Assembly (NCBI RefSeq): GCF_029962835.1
Contig: NC_080577.1
Span: 4,960,001 to 5,024,000 of the forward strand
DNA: 64,000 nucleotides
Direction: 5' to 3'
Origin: Magnolia sinica
Taxonomy: Eukaryota > Streptophyta > Magnoliopsida > Magnoliales > Magnoliaceae
Shown in pieces: positions 1 to 12,910 of the stretch; the first letter of the stretch is position 1; every line of letters starts with the position of its first letter. Below the pieces are notes generated by a model that was given only the letters and a program-made list of their open reading frames with translations, had not been told where the DNA came from and did no database searches. A program made the position numbers and the translations under genes.

Positions 1-1491
1 ATATATGCTTCAGGCATGATTGTAGATTGCTCCCTTCGGTGTGTCCCATCGAAGTCTTATATCAGGATGATTCTCGAAATGCACGGTAAAAATGAGGAAG
101 CTGCCGGATTCCACGGACTCGATTCAACATAAACATAATGGGTGGGCCCCAAACATCGCGATCATAGGGTGATTACGGTACACTCGGATGCATGTGATCA
201 TGGAGGTGTATACTCTCACACTCAAATGGCCATCCTTCTCTCACGAGAGATATCGATAAGATTTCATACTTTTGCTGAAAGATATGGGCCGTGCATCTTT
301 CTTTCTCTCTATTTGTTGCAATTGAAGAAGTGCTCTTTCCTTTCATTACCAAGCGAAAGGAATTTCTTTCTTCTCACCCTCTAAAAATATTAAAAAAACA
401 ACCTCCACTCGATCCAGAATCGATGCCTTATACCCCACACAGACACAGGCATTCTTTTCAATGAGAAAATCTCCAGTGCTTTCTCACCACTATAACCTAT
501 AATGCTCCTAATTGCATTTGGACACTTAGAAAGTTTCATCCATTGATCTAGACTGTTCATTAGGTCCAACGCGTGTTTCATCGGCTACCATGAAAATATC
601 ATACCAATATGATACATATTAACCTTTTGATCAGTGGTCCGAAATATTGATGGTCAAGATCATTTACACAAAATAGGCTTACCTAGCAATATGATCCATC
701 CATTTTTTAAGGGCCACCATTGATTGCTTATGATTCTAAAGAACCACCTCTTAAAGGCAATTTTAACCATCCAATCCTTGGCTTGGGAAAAGGTTGGATA
801 AAGAAAATAATACCAAATCAAGGATGGATTGGATCATCTGATTAGTGGGATTTTTGCATGGTAGCCCATGAAATGTGTTATGAATGTAATGGACGGGTGA
901 GATCGATTGATTGAACTGTCCAAGTAAGCGATGCAACTAGATGCACCATAACTTATGTTGCTCTGAGGGCCATGGAGTATTTCTCCCTTATAATAAATAG
1001 ATATTTGCTGTGAAAGAGATAAAGGCTCACCCTATCTTCTGATGTAATGATTCTTTGTGTTTTTCGCGGAAAACAAGGCATACTTGATTAAGACTGTTAA
1101 AGTCTCACGAATTATTCAAGTGACTCTACTCCCGTCCAATAATAGATCTGAACCGTCCATTCATTTACACCACTGGGTCGATTTTCCGATAATACGGTCA
1201 AGAGATCTGATTCAGGTCGGGTCCTAAAGATTCCAGACATGGGATGATCGGATGGGTCTTGCTAGGCTCGGGTCCTTTCAGGTACCCATCGGGTCTTTAG
1301 ACTGGTTTCAAGTAGGATTTGGGTTGGGTCCACATTGAATAAGGCTTTACAAGTGGTCAGGCCCACCTAATAGATGGATTAGATTACATATATGTGTGCC
1401 ATTTCAACAGTTGCATTGTTTAAATGTCCTTTCTCACGTGTACACGACTTAGCAAACCTCATCCCATTATTCAATAGTAGAAGGATTGGTA
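1..1491. other. intergenic, no gene seen
   Basis: I see no credible coding region here. Open frames are short and lack any recognisable motif. The DNA is ordinary AT-rich intergenic sequence. Positions 1200-1340 carry degenerate GGGTC/GGTTGGG-rich sequence of the kind found inside small DNA transposons of this genome, but I could not define ends for it. Confidence 0.6.
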
Positions 1492-1499
1492 TATATAAT

Positions 1500-2042
1500 T
1501 AGGGGTGCACACGGTTCGGTTTGGTCCGGTTTTGGGGTAAAACTGGAACCGAATCGTTCCTAACGGTTCTAGGAAATTTGGAATCGGAACCGAACCGTTG
1601 GCACCCTAGAACCGAACCGGCGGATCGGTTCCACGGTTCTTGGCTTTTTATAATCCAACCCAATTGCAAGCCCATGTCCATCCATGTTGTGGTCCATTTG
1701 ATTAATGGTTTAGATGTTGTATAAGGTGTTCAAAAATACATTTATGAAAATAATTATTCTAAAGAAAATAATTATAAGATATGTAAAAATATATCGGTTC
1801 GGTTCAAGGTTCGGTTCCACGGTTCGGTTCTACGGATCAGATCCACGGTTTGGTTCTACGGATCGGTTCACGGTTCGGTTCGGTTCTACATACCCCCAAA
1901 CCGAGAACCGAACCATTGTCACCGGTTCTTTGATTTTTGGAACCGGAACCGAAACCGTTGCACTCTAGAACCGGACCAAACCGGACCGTTTGGTCGGTTC
2001 CGGTCCGGTTCTACGGTTCTACCGGTTAAATGTGCACCCCTA
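1500..2042. mobile_element. non-autonomous hAT-type element, 543 bp
   Basis: The ends are perfect 12-bp terminal inverted repeats (TAGGGGTGCACA and its complement). An identical 8-bp target duplication, TATATAAT, sits at 1492-1499 and 2043-2050. An 8-bp duplication and TAG-type ends are the hAT signature. The interior is almost entirely degenerate repeats of an AACCG/CGGTT unit in both orientations, with no transposase. Two more elements in this window (15277-15731 and 52697-53239) have related ends and 8-bp duplications, so this is a family mobilised by a transposase encoded elsewhere. Confidence 0.88.
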
Positions 2043-2050
2043 TATATAAT

Positions 2051-2470
2051 CCAACTACTAAAATTAATCAAACCCGACCCGACCTGAACCAATTTTAATT
2101 GGGTGTAAGATGGTGCACCTAGCCTAGCCCAAACTTCACTTGATTTCTCAAAATGGCGAACCCAAACCTCGCCCAATTTCTAAATGGGTATCAAAAATTG
2201 GACAGTCCTTCTAAAATGGGGACGTGTCGTTTGGGGTACGCAAGGATATGAGTAGATGTTGACAGTCCACGGGAGCATGCCATGGTGAAAATATTATGCA
2301 GAGACGATATGATCAATACCATGAAATTTAGAAGGCGGTAAAAACATGGTCCGTGCTCGAAGGGTTACAACCATCCAGTTCGTATATTTTTTTAGCTGGG
2401 ACTTTTGTCGAATGTATGTGCAAGACAACCACTTGATCTAAAAGCTCGAGTTGTTAGAGAATGTAGTATT
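2051..2470. other. intergenic, no gene seen
   Basis: About 420 bp of unique-looking sequence between the hAT element and the retrotransposon target site. No gene or structured repeat is visible. Confidence 0.5.
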
Positions 2471-2475
2471 AATGT

Positions 2476-3265
2476 TGTTAGGGAAAAAATATGACAAGTC
2501 CGAAGACTCGGTTATGAAATGGACCAACTCTACTAAAACCGACTAGAGGATCAGATCCAATAGTTCGGATCGAGCAAGATAAAACCAAAAGAGAGACTTG
2601 TTCGGATTTGTAGGAAATGAATCCCGACCGAAGTTGAGAGTCGAGAACCTTAGGCAAGTATAAGACACATCAAGTTGACTCGGTTAACGAGGCAGCAATG
2701 TCTAAAGAGACCTATTAAAGGTCTCAAATCAGAAAGCCACCTGACCAATTATGAAAACGACCTATGTATAGTTGGTTGTAGTATCGGTTATTGGATAGAA
2801 GAAAAACATCGGTCCTGAACCGATTCAGTTTTGTCCGACAATAGGCAAAAAGTCTCCTATGTAAGCCAACCGAGATTACGAATCTATTGAGGCCGAGCCA
2901 AGCAAATGAGAGACGGTGTAATCTTAAAAACCGTCCCGAGAATCTTATAAAAGGATCCCCGGTGCTGGAAATCTCAGAATCTGAAAGTATCCGTAAACAA
3001 AACACCATTTAAATCAAATCTCCAAATTATCGAGAAAGAATCCCCATACGGCGGGATCCTCCTTCTCCTATAAATAGGAGAGACTCCAAGGATGAAAGGT
3101 ACGCAAAAACTCTCTCTCGAACTCCCTCAATACAATAATACCCAGATTTTTGGCCTAACTTTGGCATTGGAGGGTCCCCTACTCTAGCCAGGGTCTCCTT
3201 TGTTTTTTTCTTGTGCAGGTACTCGACGGCCAAAAAGAGAGACAACCAGATTTTTTGCATCAACA
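2476..3265 (+). repeat. 5' LTR of the Tat element
   Basis: 790 bp, beginning TGTTAGGG and ending ATCAACA. It matches the 3' LTR along its whole length with about 10 % divergence and one single-base length difference. A TATA-like stretch (CTATAAATAGGAG) near 3069-3081 is conserved in both LTRs and is the likely promoter core, so the transcript would start about 25-30 bp downstream. Confidence 0.95.
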
Positions 3266-3266
3266 G

Positions 3267-3285
3267 TTTGGTGCCGTATGTGGGA
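3267..3285 (+). promoter_or_regulatory. primer binding site of the Tat element
   Basis: Immediately after the 5' LTR the sequence reads TTTGGTGCCGTATGTGGGA. This resembles the TTTGGCGCCGTTGCCGGGG start common at the internal edge of plant Athila/Tat elements, where a tRNA primes minus-strand synthesis. I did not assign the tRNA. Confidence 0.65.
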
Positions 3286-3340
3286 ACCGATATAAAAAGT
3301 CATTTTCTACGCTCTATCTAAAGGTTGAAAAACGTGCTTT

Positions 3341-5039
3341 AATGGTGGTTACTAGAAGAACGGTCCCAGAAGATCCGAATGAAGCTGCCGTCGTTGAGCC
3401 ATCGGATGCAAACGCTGTTCGAGGGAATCAAGGTCAGAATTTTGCTGCTCGACCAGCGACCTCTGCTGGGGCGAGGAACACTCAGCGGAACCGAGGTAAT
3501 GGGCGACTGGATAAAGAAGTCTAGGAACTCAGATCCGACATCAACGTCATGAAACAGCTGTTGGAACAGATACACCAGCAGCAAGTTCTGCCGAGTGTTC
3601 AGACGACTAACACCCCGCAGCAAGTTGCTGATCCCGAGTCTGACGCTCCGCAACCGATAATCCTTCAGAGAAGTTAGCCCCAAGGTCCGTCCGAGCCGGC
3701 CCCCGCTCATTCCGTTACTGCCATGCTGCCCCCCATTGACCTCCGATATGAAATCGATCGACGAAGGCGCAGTCGGCCTCCGGTCGAGGGAATAGCCGAC
3801 AGCAACGAACCTTGGAAAGCAGACCTTCAAGATTTCAGGAGGGAGGTACGGGAGAAGATTGAAGACATGAAGCAGGGTCGGGATTTGTGTCAGAATCGAC
3901 CCGAAACAAAAGCGTCCCCGTTTGTGGATGAAGTAATGCAGGCTCGACTACCGGAACGGTTCCGTCTTTAGCAAATTATGCCTTTCACGGGTAAAACCGA
4001 CCTAACTGAGCACATCGAATGCTTCCGGACGTACATGGAACTACATAACGCCTCGGACGCCGTGATGTACCGGACCTTCTCCCTCACCTTAGCCGACGTA
4101 GCCCGACTTTGGTTCAAACAGTTGAAACCGAAGTCCATTCGAACCTTCACAGAACTTAGTGATACCTTCCTTACTAATTTTATTGGCGGGAAAAAGAAGT
4201 TGAAACCTCTAGCGCATCTGAACAACATAGTCCAAAAGGAGGGAGAGTTGTTGAAAGATTATATCAAACGATTCAACTTCGAATCGCTCCAAGTTCAGAA
4301 ACATTTAGAGGAGACAACACTCAACTCCATCATGCAAGGTGTAAGGGATAAGTCGTTCCTGGCGTCCTTAGAGAAGAATCCACCCGAAACTTTGGCGGAG
4401 TTCATTACTCGGTCAGACAAATACGCAAACACTGAAGAAACACGGAACTTGCGCGAGGCCGTCTATAATGCAAAAACTATAGCCAAAGAGTCCGCCAAAA
4501 AGGAGATTGACTCGGTCGGAGGGAAAAAGCGTAAGGACGACCGAGCGCGCGACGAACGCAAGTCAGGCAAGCGACCCGACCGAATGTTTTCTACATACAC
4601 CCCGCTTAACAAACCTCGAGAACAGGTGTTGATGGAAATCAAAAGTGAAGGATTCGTAAGTTGGTCAAATAAGTTTCGGAGTAATCCGAATCGACGAAAT
4701 AAGGACAAGTACTGTCACTACCATCGCAATCATGGGCATAGTACAAGTGATTGCTATCACTTGAAGGAGGGGATCAAAAGGCTTATCCGAGAAGGCCGGC
4801 TCAAAGAACATGTCGAGAGAACGGGAGCAACGGAAGAACGACCGAGCGACAACCGATCTGCGGAAGAAATCCGGACGATAGTCAGAGGACCCCTGTACGG
4901 AGGCGACTTAAATAATGCCCGGAAAAACCACGCCAAAAGCCTCAGCCAACCTGAGTCCGACATTCTTATCATATCTCGGCCTTCAAAAGAAAAGAAGAAG
5001 GAAAAGTACTGTATCTCGTTCACTGATGAAGATGCCTGA
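3341..5039 (+). pseudogene. gag region of the Tat element
   Basis: Recognisable as plant retrotransposon gag. A capsid-like stretch lies at about 3978-4450, and a basic region is followed by a Cys/His motif of the CHYHRNHGHSTSDC type near 4711-4755, which is typical of Tat-lineage gag. The region is fossil and interrupted. Confidence 0.85.
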
Positions 5040-8000
5040 AGGATCCATCATCCACATGACGATGCATCGGCCGTTACTCTGACCATTGCAAACCAAAGGG
5101 TGTTCCACATACTCGTCGACATAGGGTCATCGGCCGACATGTTGTTCACTCAGGCGTTCGACAGGATGGGTGTTGAGCGATCAGCGTTACGACCGGTTCG
5201 TACCCCGTTGGTCGGATTCTCGGGGGGACAGATACTCCCAGAGGGGATCATTTCACTGCCGCTCATAGCCGAAAATCCTCCATACCAAGCGACAACAATG
5301 GTTGATTTCCTGATAGTCGACCAATCGTTCGTGTACAACGCTATACTTGGTCGACCCTCTCTGAGTCTCCTCCAGGCCGTGGTATTTACATACCACCTCT
5401 CCATGAAATTTCTGACTGAATCAGGAGTAGGAGTCATCAAAGGAGATCAGCAGGACGCGAGATGTTGCTACATGATAGCTATAAAAATACCCACCGAGAA
5501 AGCACCAGCCAAAGTATCGATGATCGAGTCGCTAGACCCCCGGGTCGAGACGCACGAACGAGGGCAGTCAGTTGAAGATCTTGTCTCGGTGCCTTTGGTT
5601 GAGACAGACGAGTCCAAAACAATGCAAGTTGGCTCGTCTTTGCGATCTCCTTTGAAAGATAATTTGATAGCCATGCTCTGACGATATGCTGACGTATTTG
5701 CGTGGAGCCATGAAGATATGCAGGGAATTGACCCGTCAGTGATCACTCACCGACTCAATATCGATCCGACCTACCGACCAATTCGACAGAAAGCGACGAC
5801 CACTCGGCCCCGAAAGGTACGCTGTCATTGAAGAATAGGTTAGCAAGCTCCTCAAGGCAAAATTCATAGAAGCGATATACTACCCGGAATGGGTAGCTAA
5901 TGTCGTATTTGTGAAAAAAGCTAATGAGAAGTGGCGAGTCTGTATTGACTATACCGACCTAAATAAAGCCTGCCCGAAGGATAGTTTTCCTCTTCTGAGG
6001 ATAGACCAGTTGGTAGATAGTACTGCGAGGCATGAACTTCTTAACTTTATGGATGCGTATTCAGCGTATAATCAAATTGTAATGCATCAGTCCGATAAAT
6101 CTAAAACAACCTTTGTCACTGACAAAGGCCTTTATTGTTACCGTGTGATGCCATTTGGTTTGAAAAATGCTTGTGCGACTTATCAGAGATTGGTGAACAA
6201 AATCTTTGCTTAGCTGATCGGCCGAACCTGGAACTGTACGTTAACGACATGCTCGTCAAAAGTGTACACGCGGCCGACCACATAGCCAACCTAGAAGAAA
6301 TGTTCCTTACCTTACGTAAGTTCCGAATGAAACTGAACCTGAGCAAGTGCGCCTTTGGCATAAGCTCGGGAAAGTTCCTCAGTTTCTTGGTCAGTCAGCG
6401 AGGAATATAAGCAAATTCGAAAAAGATAAATGCCCTGCTTGACATGGAGTCTCCAAAAATGATTAAAGATATACAAAGACTGACTGGACGGGTAGCAGCA
6501 CTTAATCGTTTCCTGTCCAGAGCCACGGATAAATGTCTCCCGTTCTTCAGACAGTTAAAGGGATGACAAACGTTGGATTAGATGGAAGAGTGCGAAGCAG
6601 CGTTTCAGCAGTTAAAGTCTTATCTCGGATCTCCACCAATCTTATCGAAACCCGAGTCAGGAGAAACTCTGCTGCTGTACCTAGCGGTGTCCAAGGCAGC
6701 AGTTAGCTCGGCCCTGATACGTGAGCACGAAGGAAAGCAGCTGCTGGTTTACTACGTCAACAAAGTACTGTTACCGGTGGAGATGAGATACCCACTCTTG
6801 GAAAAGGTGACCCCAGTTCTAGTAGTTTCCTCACGCCGACTTCGACCATATTTCCAAGCCCATACCATCGTCGTTATGACCGATCTCCCACTGCGTCAAG
6901 TTCTACAGAAACCGGATGCATCCGGCCGACTTACGAAATAGGCGATCAAACTCAGCAAATTCGACATTCAATATAAGCCGAGAGTAGCAATCAAAGGGCA
7001 AGTCGTGGCCGACTTCATTGCTGAAGTAACACCACAAACCAACCCGATGATTGAGCATACAACCGAGCTTGTCGAAAAATTAACTACTGCTTTTCCCGCG
7101 TCATTGCCCGACCCAATACCTTGGAAGCTGTATGTCGACGGCTCCTCCAACTCTAAGGCAAGCGGGGCAGGAATAGTTCTGAAAACTCCAGATCAAACCT
7201 ACATGTAATATGCCTTAAGACTTGGATTTCAAGCTTTAAACAATACAGCAGAATATGAAGCGTTGTTGCTTGGCCTTCGACTTGTGGCCAACTTAGGTGT
7301 CAGGCATCTAAATATTTTCAGTGATTCTCAGCTAGTTGTTAACCAAGTTATCGGTGCATATCAAACACGGAAAGAACAATTAAAAGCGTATATGGAGAAA
7401 GCTAAAAAATTGATTAAAGGCTTTCAACGTTGTATCGTCACTCAAATCCCTCGGACAGAGAATGTCAAAGCCGACCTGTTAGCAAAACTCGCCTCCGCCG
7501 ACGAAGATGATATACCCAGGTGTGTTCCGATCGAGTATGTCGCTAAGGCCAGTATCGATGAACCAGTTAGCTCGATCATACATACGATCAACTCGAAACC
7601 TTCTTAGATTGATCCGATCGTCTGATATCTCAATAAGGGTGAGTTGCTTGAAGACCGCGCTGAGGCCCGACGATTAAAGGTCCGAGCCTCCCGTTATACC
7701 ATACTCAACGAGACGTTATACAAGAAAGGTTATTATGCTCTACTGCTGCGATGTTTAAACCCCGATAAAGTGAACTATGTACTACGAGAAATCCACGAAG
7801 GGATCTGCGGAAACCATTCAGGAGGACGGTCACTCGTGCATAAGGTATTGCATCAGGGATACTACTGGCCAACTATCCAACACGACACTCGTAAGCTCGT
7901 TCAAAAATGCGACAGATGTCAGAGATTCACAGTTTTTCCGAGACAACCTTCAGAAGCGCTGACACCTATGACTGGTCCTTGGTCCTTCGCATAATGGGGA

Positions 8001-8840
8001 ATCGACATTATAGGGCCACTCCCAGTGGAAAGAGGCCAGACCAAGTTCGTTGTCGTGACCATGGATTACTTCACGAAATGGGCCGAGGCTGAGCCACTGG
8101 CGAAAATAATCGAATAGAAGATCATTGATTTCGTGTGGAAGAACATTGTCTGTTGGTTCGGAATACCCCGGACCATTGTTACCGACAATGGAAAGCAGTT
8201 CGACAAGAATAGCTTTCGTGAAATGTGTGGCAACATCGGGATCAGAAACGTGTACTCATCGCTCCACCATCCTCAGATGAACGGGCAGGTTGAAGCAGTC
8301 AACAAGATCATTAAACACCATCTCCGGACCAAGCTTGACTGAGCCAAAGGAGCGTGGGCTGAAGAACTCCCGAAAATATTGTGAGTATATCGAACTACAA
8401 CACGAACTGCCACTGACGAAACTCCTTTCTCCCTTACTTATGGCTCGGAAGCCGTTACTCCGGTCGAGATCGGGTTGCCTTCAGCCCGAGTCAGTTCGTT
8501 TAACGAAGAGGATAATGAACAACTCCTAGCACTCAGACTCGATCTTGTGGATGATCAAAGAGAAAGAGCTCGGCAACGTATGAGAGCTCGGCAACAGCAG
8601 GTTACTCGATTCTATAATGCCCGAGTCAAGGTCAAACGTTTTCGAGTGGGAGACATGGTTCTCCGAAAGACGTTCCTCAATACTAAGGAAGTTGGCTCAG
8701 GAACACTGAGACCTAACTGGAAAGGGCCCTATATCGTCTCAGCCACCATTCGACCAGGGACGTATCAGTTAGAAGACCTAACCGGACGACTATTACCTCA
8801 CCCGTGGAATGCCAAGCATCTAAAAATCTATTACCCCTAA
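5040..8840 (+). pseudogene. pol region of the Tat element
   Basis: Parts in order: retropepsin-like protease about 5060-5680; reverse transcriptase about 5780-6560; the RNase H that goes with it about 6580-6950; a second, archaeal-type RNase H about 7110-7600, with the AEYEALLLGL-type helix; integrase about 7640-8840, with an HHCC-like zinc region near 7790-7920, a DDE core near 8050-8330 and a GPY/F-like C-terminal module near 8640-8840. The protease-RT-RNase H-integrase order identifies Ty3/gypsy, and the second RNase H supports Tat. The region carries multiple breaks and is not functional. Confidence 0.9.
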
Positions 8841-9029
8841 AGTCCACACGGCAAAGCAATGAAAGAGACTCGGAAAAAACAGGCATGTAAACTTAGTCAA
8901 AAATGAATAAAATGAAATTGATCATATTCATTTATCAGTATGTTACATCGAGTTACATCTTGTTTCGATAATACATTGTTAGACTAGAAATGGGCAAAAG
9001 AAAGATCGGCCACAACGTGCAAATGTCTT

Positions 9030-11535
9030 CTTCAGTTAACGCTATTCTCGAGCTTCCCCAGAGCTGGTGTTAGTACCACAAATGGAGCCGATGATGATAC
9101 CAAAAACTGAGTTCCCAGCGGAGCTGGTGTTAGTACTAAAAATGGAGCCGATGATGATACCAAAAATTGAGTTCCCAGCGGAGCTAGTGTTAGTGCTAAA
9201 AATGGAGCCGATGATGGTACCAAAAATCGAGCTCCAAGCGGAGCCGATGATGGTACCAAAAACCGAGCTCTGCGGCTCTCAAGGGTCATTCGGAATGACC
9301 TCTGAAGCTTGAGCCGCTTCAGGCTCGGCCCCGGTACCACCCGCAACATCGTCAGGCTTGGACGCTTCAGTCGCCGGATCCTCGGGAGCCCTTCCTCAAA
9401 TTTTGAGAGATCAAGGTCGGAAAAAAATTGCTTCACCACTTAGATGCAAGCTTAGTACCCGCTCGCGTATAGGCGATCTCTTTCGTCTTCGAACTCCGAG
9501 ACTCAAGGAAGCCTTTTACAGCCTTCTCTCCCGTGTCTTTCTTGGCCACCTCGAGCGCTGCTTTTGTATCGGCCTTCAGCCGGGTTAGCTTCTCCTCGGA
9601 GGCATCACGAACCAGATAGAGTTGCCGACTCTCATCAATAGCCCCTTTCAGCAGCTAAGCCATCCGAGTACATTCAGCTCTAACGTCTTCAGTCGCCTTC
9701 CGAGCCAAGCTCAACTCGTCAGTCAAATTGCCGACCCTAGTTGAGGCAATCTCAAGTTGAGCCTCTGCCTCTGTTGTCCGTCTCTAAGCCGCTTCGACAT
9801 CCGTCACATTTTTCTGAGCCTTCTCAGCCTCGGTTAGGTCTACGCTGGCTCTCAATAGGTAAGGAGCAAGCTGCACAATAAAAAAGAAGAAAAAAATAAC
9901 TAAGTCCGATTAAAGCCAAAAGAGACAAGGAGCTAGAGGATAAAATTTAAAATCCCACCTGAAGCAAGACCTTTGCAGTATGGGAGAGTATCCGACTCCC
10001 AGGAGCTTCGAAGATAGAAGCGAATTCCCTTTCGCTCCTGGCAGAAACAGCCCAAGGCACCATATCCGCTACGGCCCGACAGAAGGATGATTGCTCCTGC
10101 GGAGCCGACTCCTCCCTTGAACTCTCCCCTCTCTGCTCCTCTCTTCGCCCCGAGACTCGTTCGGTAACAAGTCCTGGCTCAAGAGTCGCTCGGGACTCGA
10201 CAAGAACGTCCTCCGCCCTCTCTTCGGGGTCAGAAAGATCGACGACAGGCGGGACGGCCGAGGTAGTGGCGACTAGGGCAAAGGGTTCCGCAACCGAGGG
10301 AGCAGTCTTAGCCTTCTTCAGGGGCCGAGGCTCTGACAGAAGGACTGACCTGGGAGGAGCCTTTAACTTCGACGGCCTCAAGAGGGGTCGAGCTTTGGCC
10401 ATTTCTGTGTCGGATAAAATGCAGAGTCAGAAAAATTCAAGAAGGATGTGCCTGAATAATTCAAAGTTATCTGTCACGGACGAGTCTAGGCCCGAGAGAA
10501 GAAGACGCTCCGGCTGTAAGAGGGACTTCCAAGACCTGTCTTCCGGGCTCAACGTCCACAGGTCTCTGATCCGAGCTAAAACGTTGGCTGCTAGCTTCGA
10601 TTTTTTCTTGGAGATATCTGCAGAAGACGTTCAGTTAGACTCAAGAGGAGTTTAACAAAACAAGACGAGGGAAAAGGCGTGTCGAGTCACCTGCTTTAGA
10701 GAACACCTGGGGAAGGAGGGATTCGAATAACCCATGCTCGGCAGTTTTTCAGCGACCGCATGCCTAGAACCACCTCTCTCTCCAGTACTTGTTAGTGGTA
10801 GGAGGGTCAGTTATCAAAGAACTACCCTTGTTCCGCTAAGCATTCAAAAAATACCAGCCGGGCTGCGAAGTGTTCGGGTGAACTTGGTATAGATAGAGGA
10901 ACTCGTCCATGGTCAGTGGAGGATGCTTTACCTCAGCCCACAACACTGCACATCCAAACAAGTTCCTCCACCCATTTGGGAATATCTGCCCGGGAGCAAT
11001 TCTGAGCCGGGAAAGAAAATCTCGAACAATAGGTTGTAAGGGTAGACGCAAACCACATTGCATGGCGACTTGAAAAATTGCAACTATCCCAAGAGGGGGA
11101 TGGTTGGGCAATTCATTCAGAAGCGAAAGTTGAAAAATTACTGAGTTAGGGACATGATACCCTATTCGGATCCTATTTAAATCCGTCTCAGTCAAAACTG
11201 AGGAAACCGACCCCTTTTCTTCATCTCCGACCTCCTCACTCTCGGCAGCCTCTCCTTCTTCAGCTGTCGACTCATCAAATCGAGTCAATCTCCATAGGGG
11301 GACCGACTCAGTGGTTCCCCCAAACTCGGTCCTCATCGGTCTCCTGAGAAGAGCCGACTCAGAGGTTCCTAATTCTTCCTCCTCTTCCTCTAAGTCATCC
11401 CCAGGGAAAAAGGGGGTGGGCCTGCTCGGGGCATGTCTCAAGACAGAGGGGCCCTCCGGAGCAGGGCGTTCCACTGGACAACCTAGTAGTGAGCTGGAAA
11501 GTCTCATTGGCACTCATCGCCATCTCCGCCAATAA
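9030..11535 (-). pseudogene. antisense coding region of the Tat element
   Basis: On the strand opposite to gag-pol, open frames with protein-like composition fill the space between integrase and the 3' LTR. The upstream part (about 10836-11513) contains an acidic Glu/Ser-rich stretch followed by a conserved-looking block with FQVAMQCGLRLPLQP, IAPGQIFPNGWR and PGWYF motifs. That block resembles the 'putative gypsy type transposon' domain (Pfam Transposase_28 family) as I know it. The middle part (about 9947-10402) is low-complexity and charged, and the 3' part looks coiled-coil. Antisense genes at this position are known in Retand-like Tat elements; their role is unclear. Fossil condition. Confidence 0.7.
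9061..9280. repeat. 60-bp tandem repeat inside the Tat element
   Basis: Three consecutive 60-bp units begin at 9061, 9121 and 9181, followed by a shortened unit near 9241. They lie in the 3' part of the antisense coding region and would give repeats of about 20 residues. The copies differ at only a few positions. Confidence 0.85.
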
Positions 11536-12098
11536 GGAAGACAATTCCGAAACATTCCAAAAATGCTCCGTTTCGCCCTCATCACCAGAAATCCCCTCCT
11601 AGGGACTTGAATGATGCATAGTCACTGAGCGTTGAAAAGAAAAGGGAGAAAGATAAGACTCACCGGAAAGACGATAAGCACACAGTTGAGGAGGAAGGAA
11701 GAAAGTAAGGACGGAGAAGAATGACAGACCGCAAAACACAGCTAAGAAGAAATAAGGGAGAATGGGAGAAGGAAATGAACTGGGCAGACGAAAGTGCGAA
11801 AGTCGATCCCGCTCCTCCTTTTATGGCCGAGCCACGTGGCAGCAGCATTTAAGGAGGAGTCAAATCGACGCCTATTTCGACTCCCCCGCCCGACGTATGG
11901 CGCACACCGACTGACGCAAGTAACGTCTTCGCCACGTGTCTGGCACTCATAAGCGGACGAAACGACTTGATGGCTCTCTGCTCGTGCGACCTCGAGTAAC
12001 GATCCGTCGCACGTCAAGAACGACACAAGAAGCAATAAATACCTCATCATAACCTCGGCCTGCAATACAGTACTCCTTAGTGCCGATATAACGGACAC

Positions 12099-12111
12099 AA
12101 GGAGTAGGGGG
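12099..12111 (+). promoter_or_regulatory. polypurine tract of the Tat element
   Basis: The purine run AAGGAGTAGGGGG lies 5 bp before the 3' LTR. This is the expected place for the plus-strand primer of an LTR element. Confidence 0.7.
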
Positions 12112-12116
12112 CTTAC

Positions 12117-12905
12117 TATTGGGGAAAAAATATGACAAGTCTGGAGACTTGGTTATGGAATGGACCAACTTTACTAAAACCGACCGAAGGATCCGAGCCA
12201 ATAGTTCGGATCGAGCAAGATAAAGCCAAAGGAGAGACTTGTTCAGATTTGTAGGAAATGAATCCCGATCGAAGTTGAGAGTCGAGAGCCTTAGGCAAGT
12301 ATAAGACACATCAAGTTGACTCGATTAACGAGGCAACAATGTCTAAAGAGACCTATTAGAGGTCCCAAATCAGAAAGCCACCCGACTGATTACGAAAATG
12401 ACTTATGTATGGTTGGTTGTAGTATCGGCTATTGGATAGAAGAAAAACATCGGTCTTGAACCGACTCAGTTTCGTTCGATAGAAGGCAAAAAGTCTCCTA
12501 TGTAAGCCAGTTGAGATTACGAATTTATTGAGACCAAGCCAAGCAAAGGAAAGACGGTGTAATCTTAAACACCGTCCCGAGAATCTTGTAAAAAGATTCC
12601 CGGTTCCAGAAATCTCGGGATCGGGAAGTATCCGTAAACAAAACATCATATAAATCAAATCTCCAAAACATCGAGAAAAAATCATCATACGGCAGGATCC
12701 TCCTTCTCCTATAAATAGGAGAGACTCTAAGGATGAAAGGTACGTAAAAACTCTCTCCCGAACTCCTTCAATACAATAAGACACAGATTCTTGGCCTGAC
12801 TTTGGCATCGGAGGGTCCCCTGCTCTAGCCAGGGTCTCCCTTGTCTTCTTCCTGTGCAGGTACACGAAGGCCAAAAAGAGGGATAATCAGATTTTTGCAT
12901 CAACA
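12117..12905 (+). repeat. 3' LTR of the Tat element
   Basis: 789 bp matching the LTR at 2476-3265 end to end, followed directly by the target duplication AATGT (12906-12910). It keeps the same TATA-like box near 12710. Confidence 0.95.
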
Positions 12906-12910
12906 AATGT

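Larger units (their letters stand above)
2476..12905 (+). mobile_element. Ty3/gypsy LTR retrotransposon fossil, Tat lineage
   Basis: A 10.4-kb element bounded by LTRs at 2476-3265 and 12117-12905, with the 5-bp target duplication AATGT at 2471-2475 and 12906-12910. Order of parts on the + strand: gag, protease, reverse transcriptase, RNase H, a second RNase H, integrase. This is Ty3/gypsy order, and the extra RNase H points to the Tat clade (Ogre/Retand-like). About 3 kb between integrase and the 3' LTR holds an antisense coding region, as in some Tat families. My hand alignment of the LTRs gives about 80 differences in 789 bp, near 10 %, mostly transitions. That is a middle-aged insertion: several to a few tens of millions of years depending on the rate assumed. 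It is broken, with roughly ten or more interruptions across gag and pol, and should be inactive. Confidence 0.95.

Noticed and set aside
3339-3830. 163-codon minus-strand frame at the start of gag
   Set aside because: Shadow of the gag region; no similarity to the antisense region known in Tat elements, which lies beyond integrase.
12356-12874. 172-codon minus-strand frame
   Set aside because: Lies wholly inside the 3' LTR and has a counterpart in the 5' LTR; LTR sequence, not a gene.
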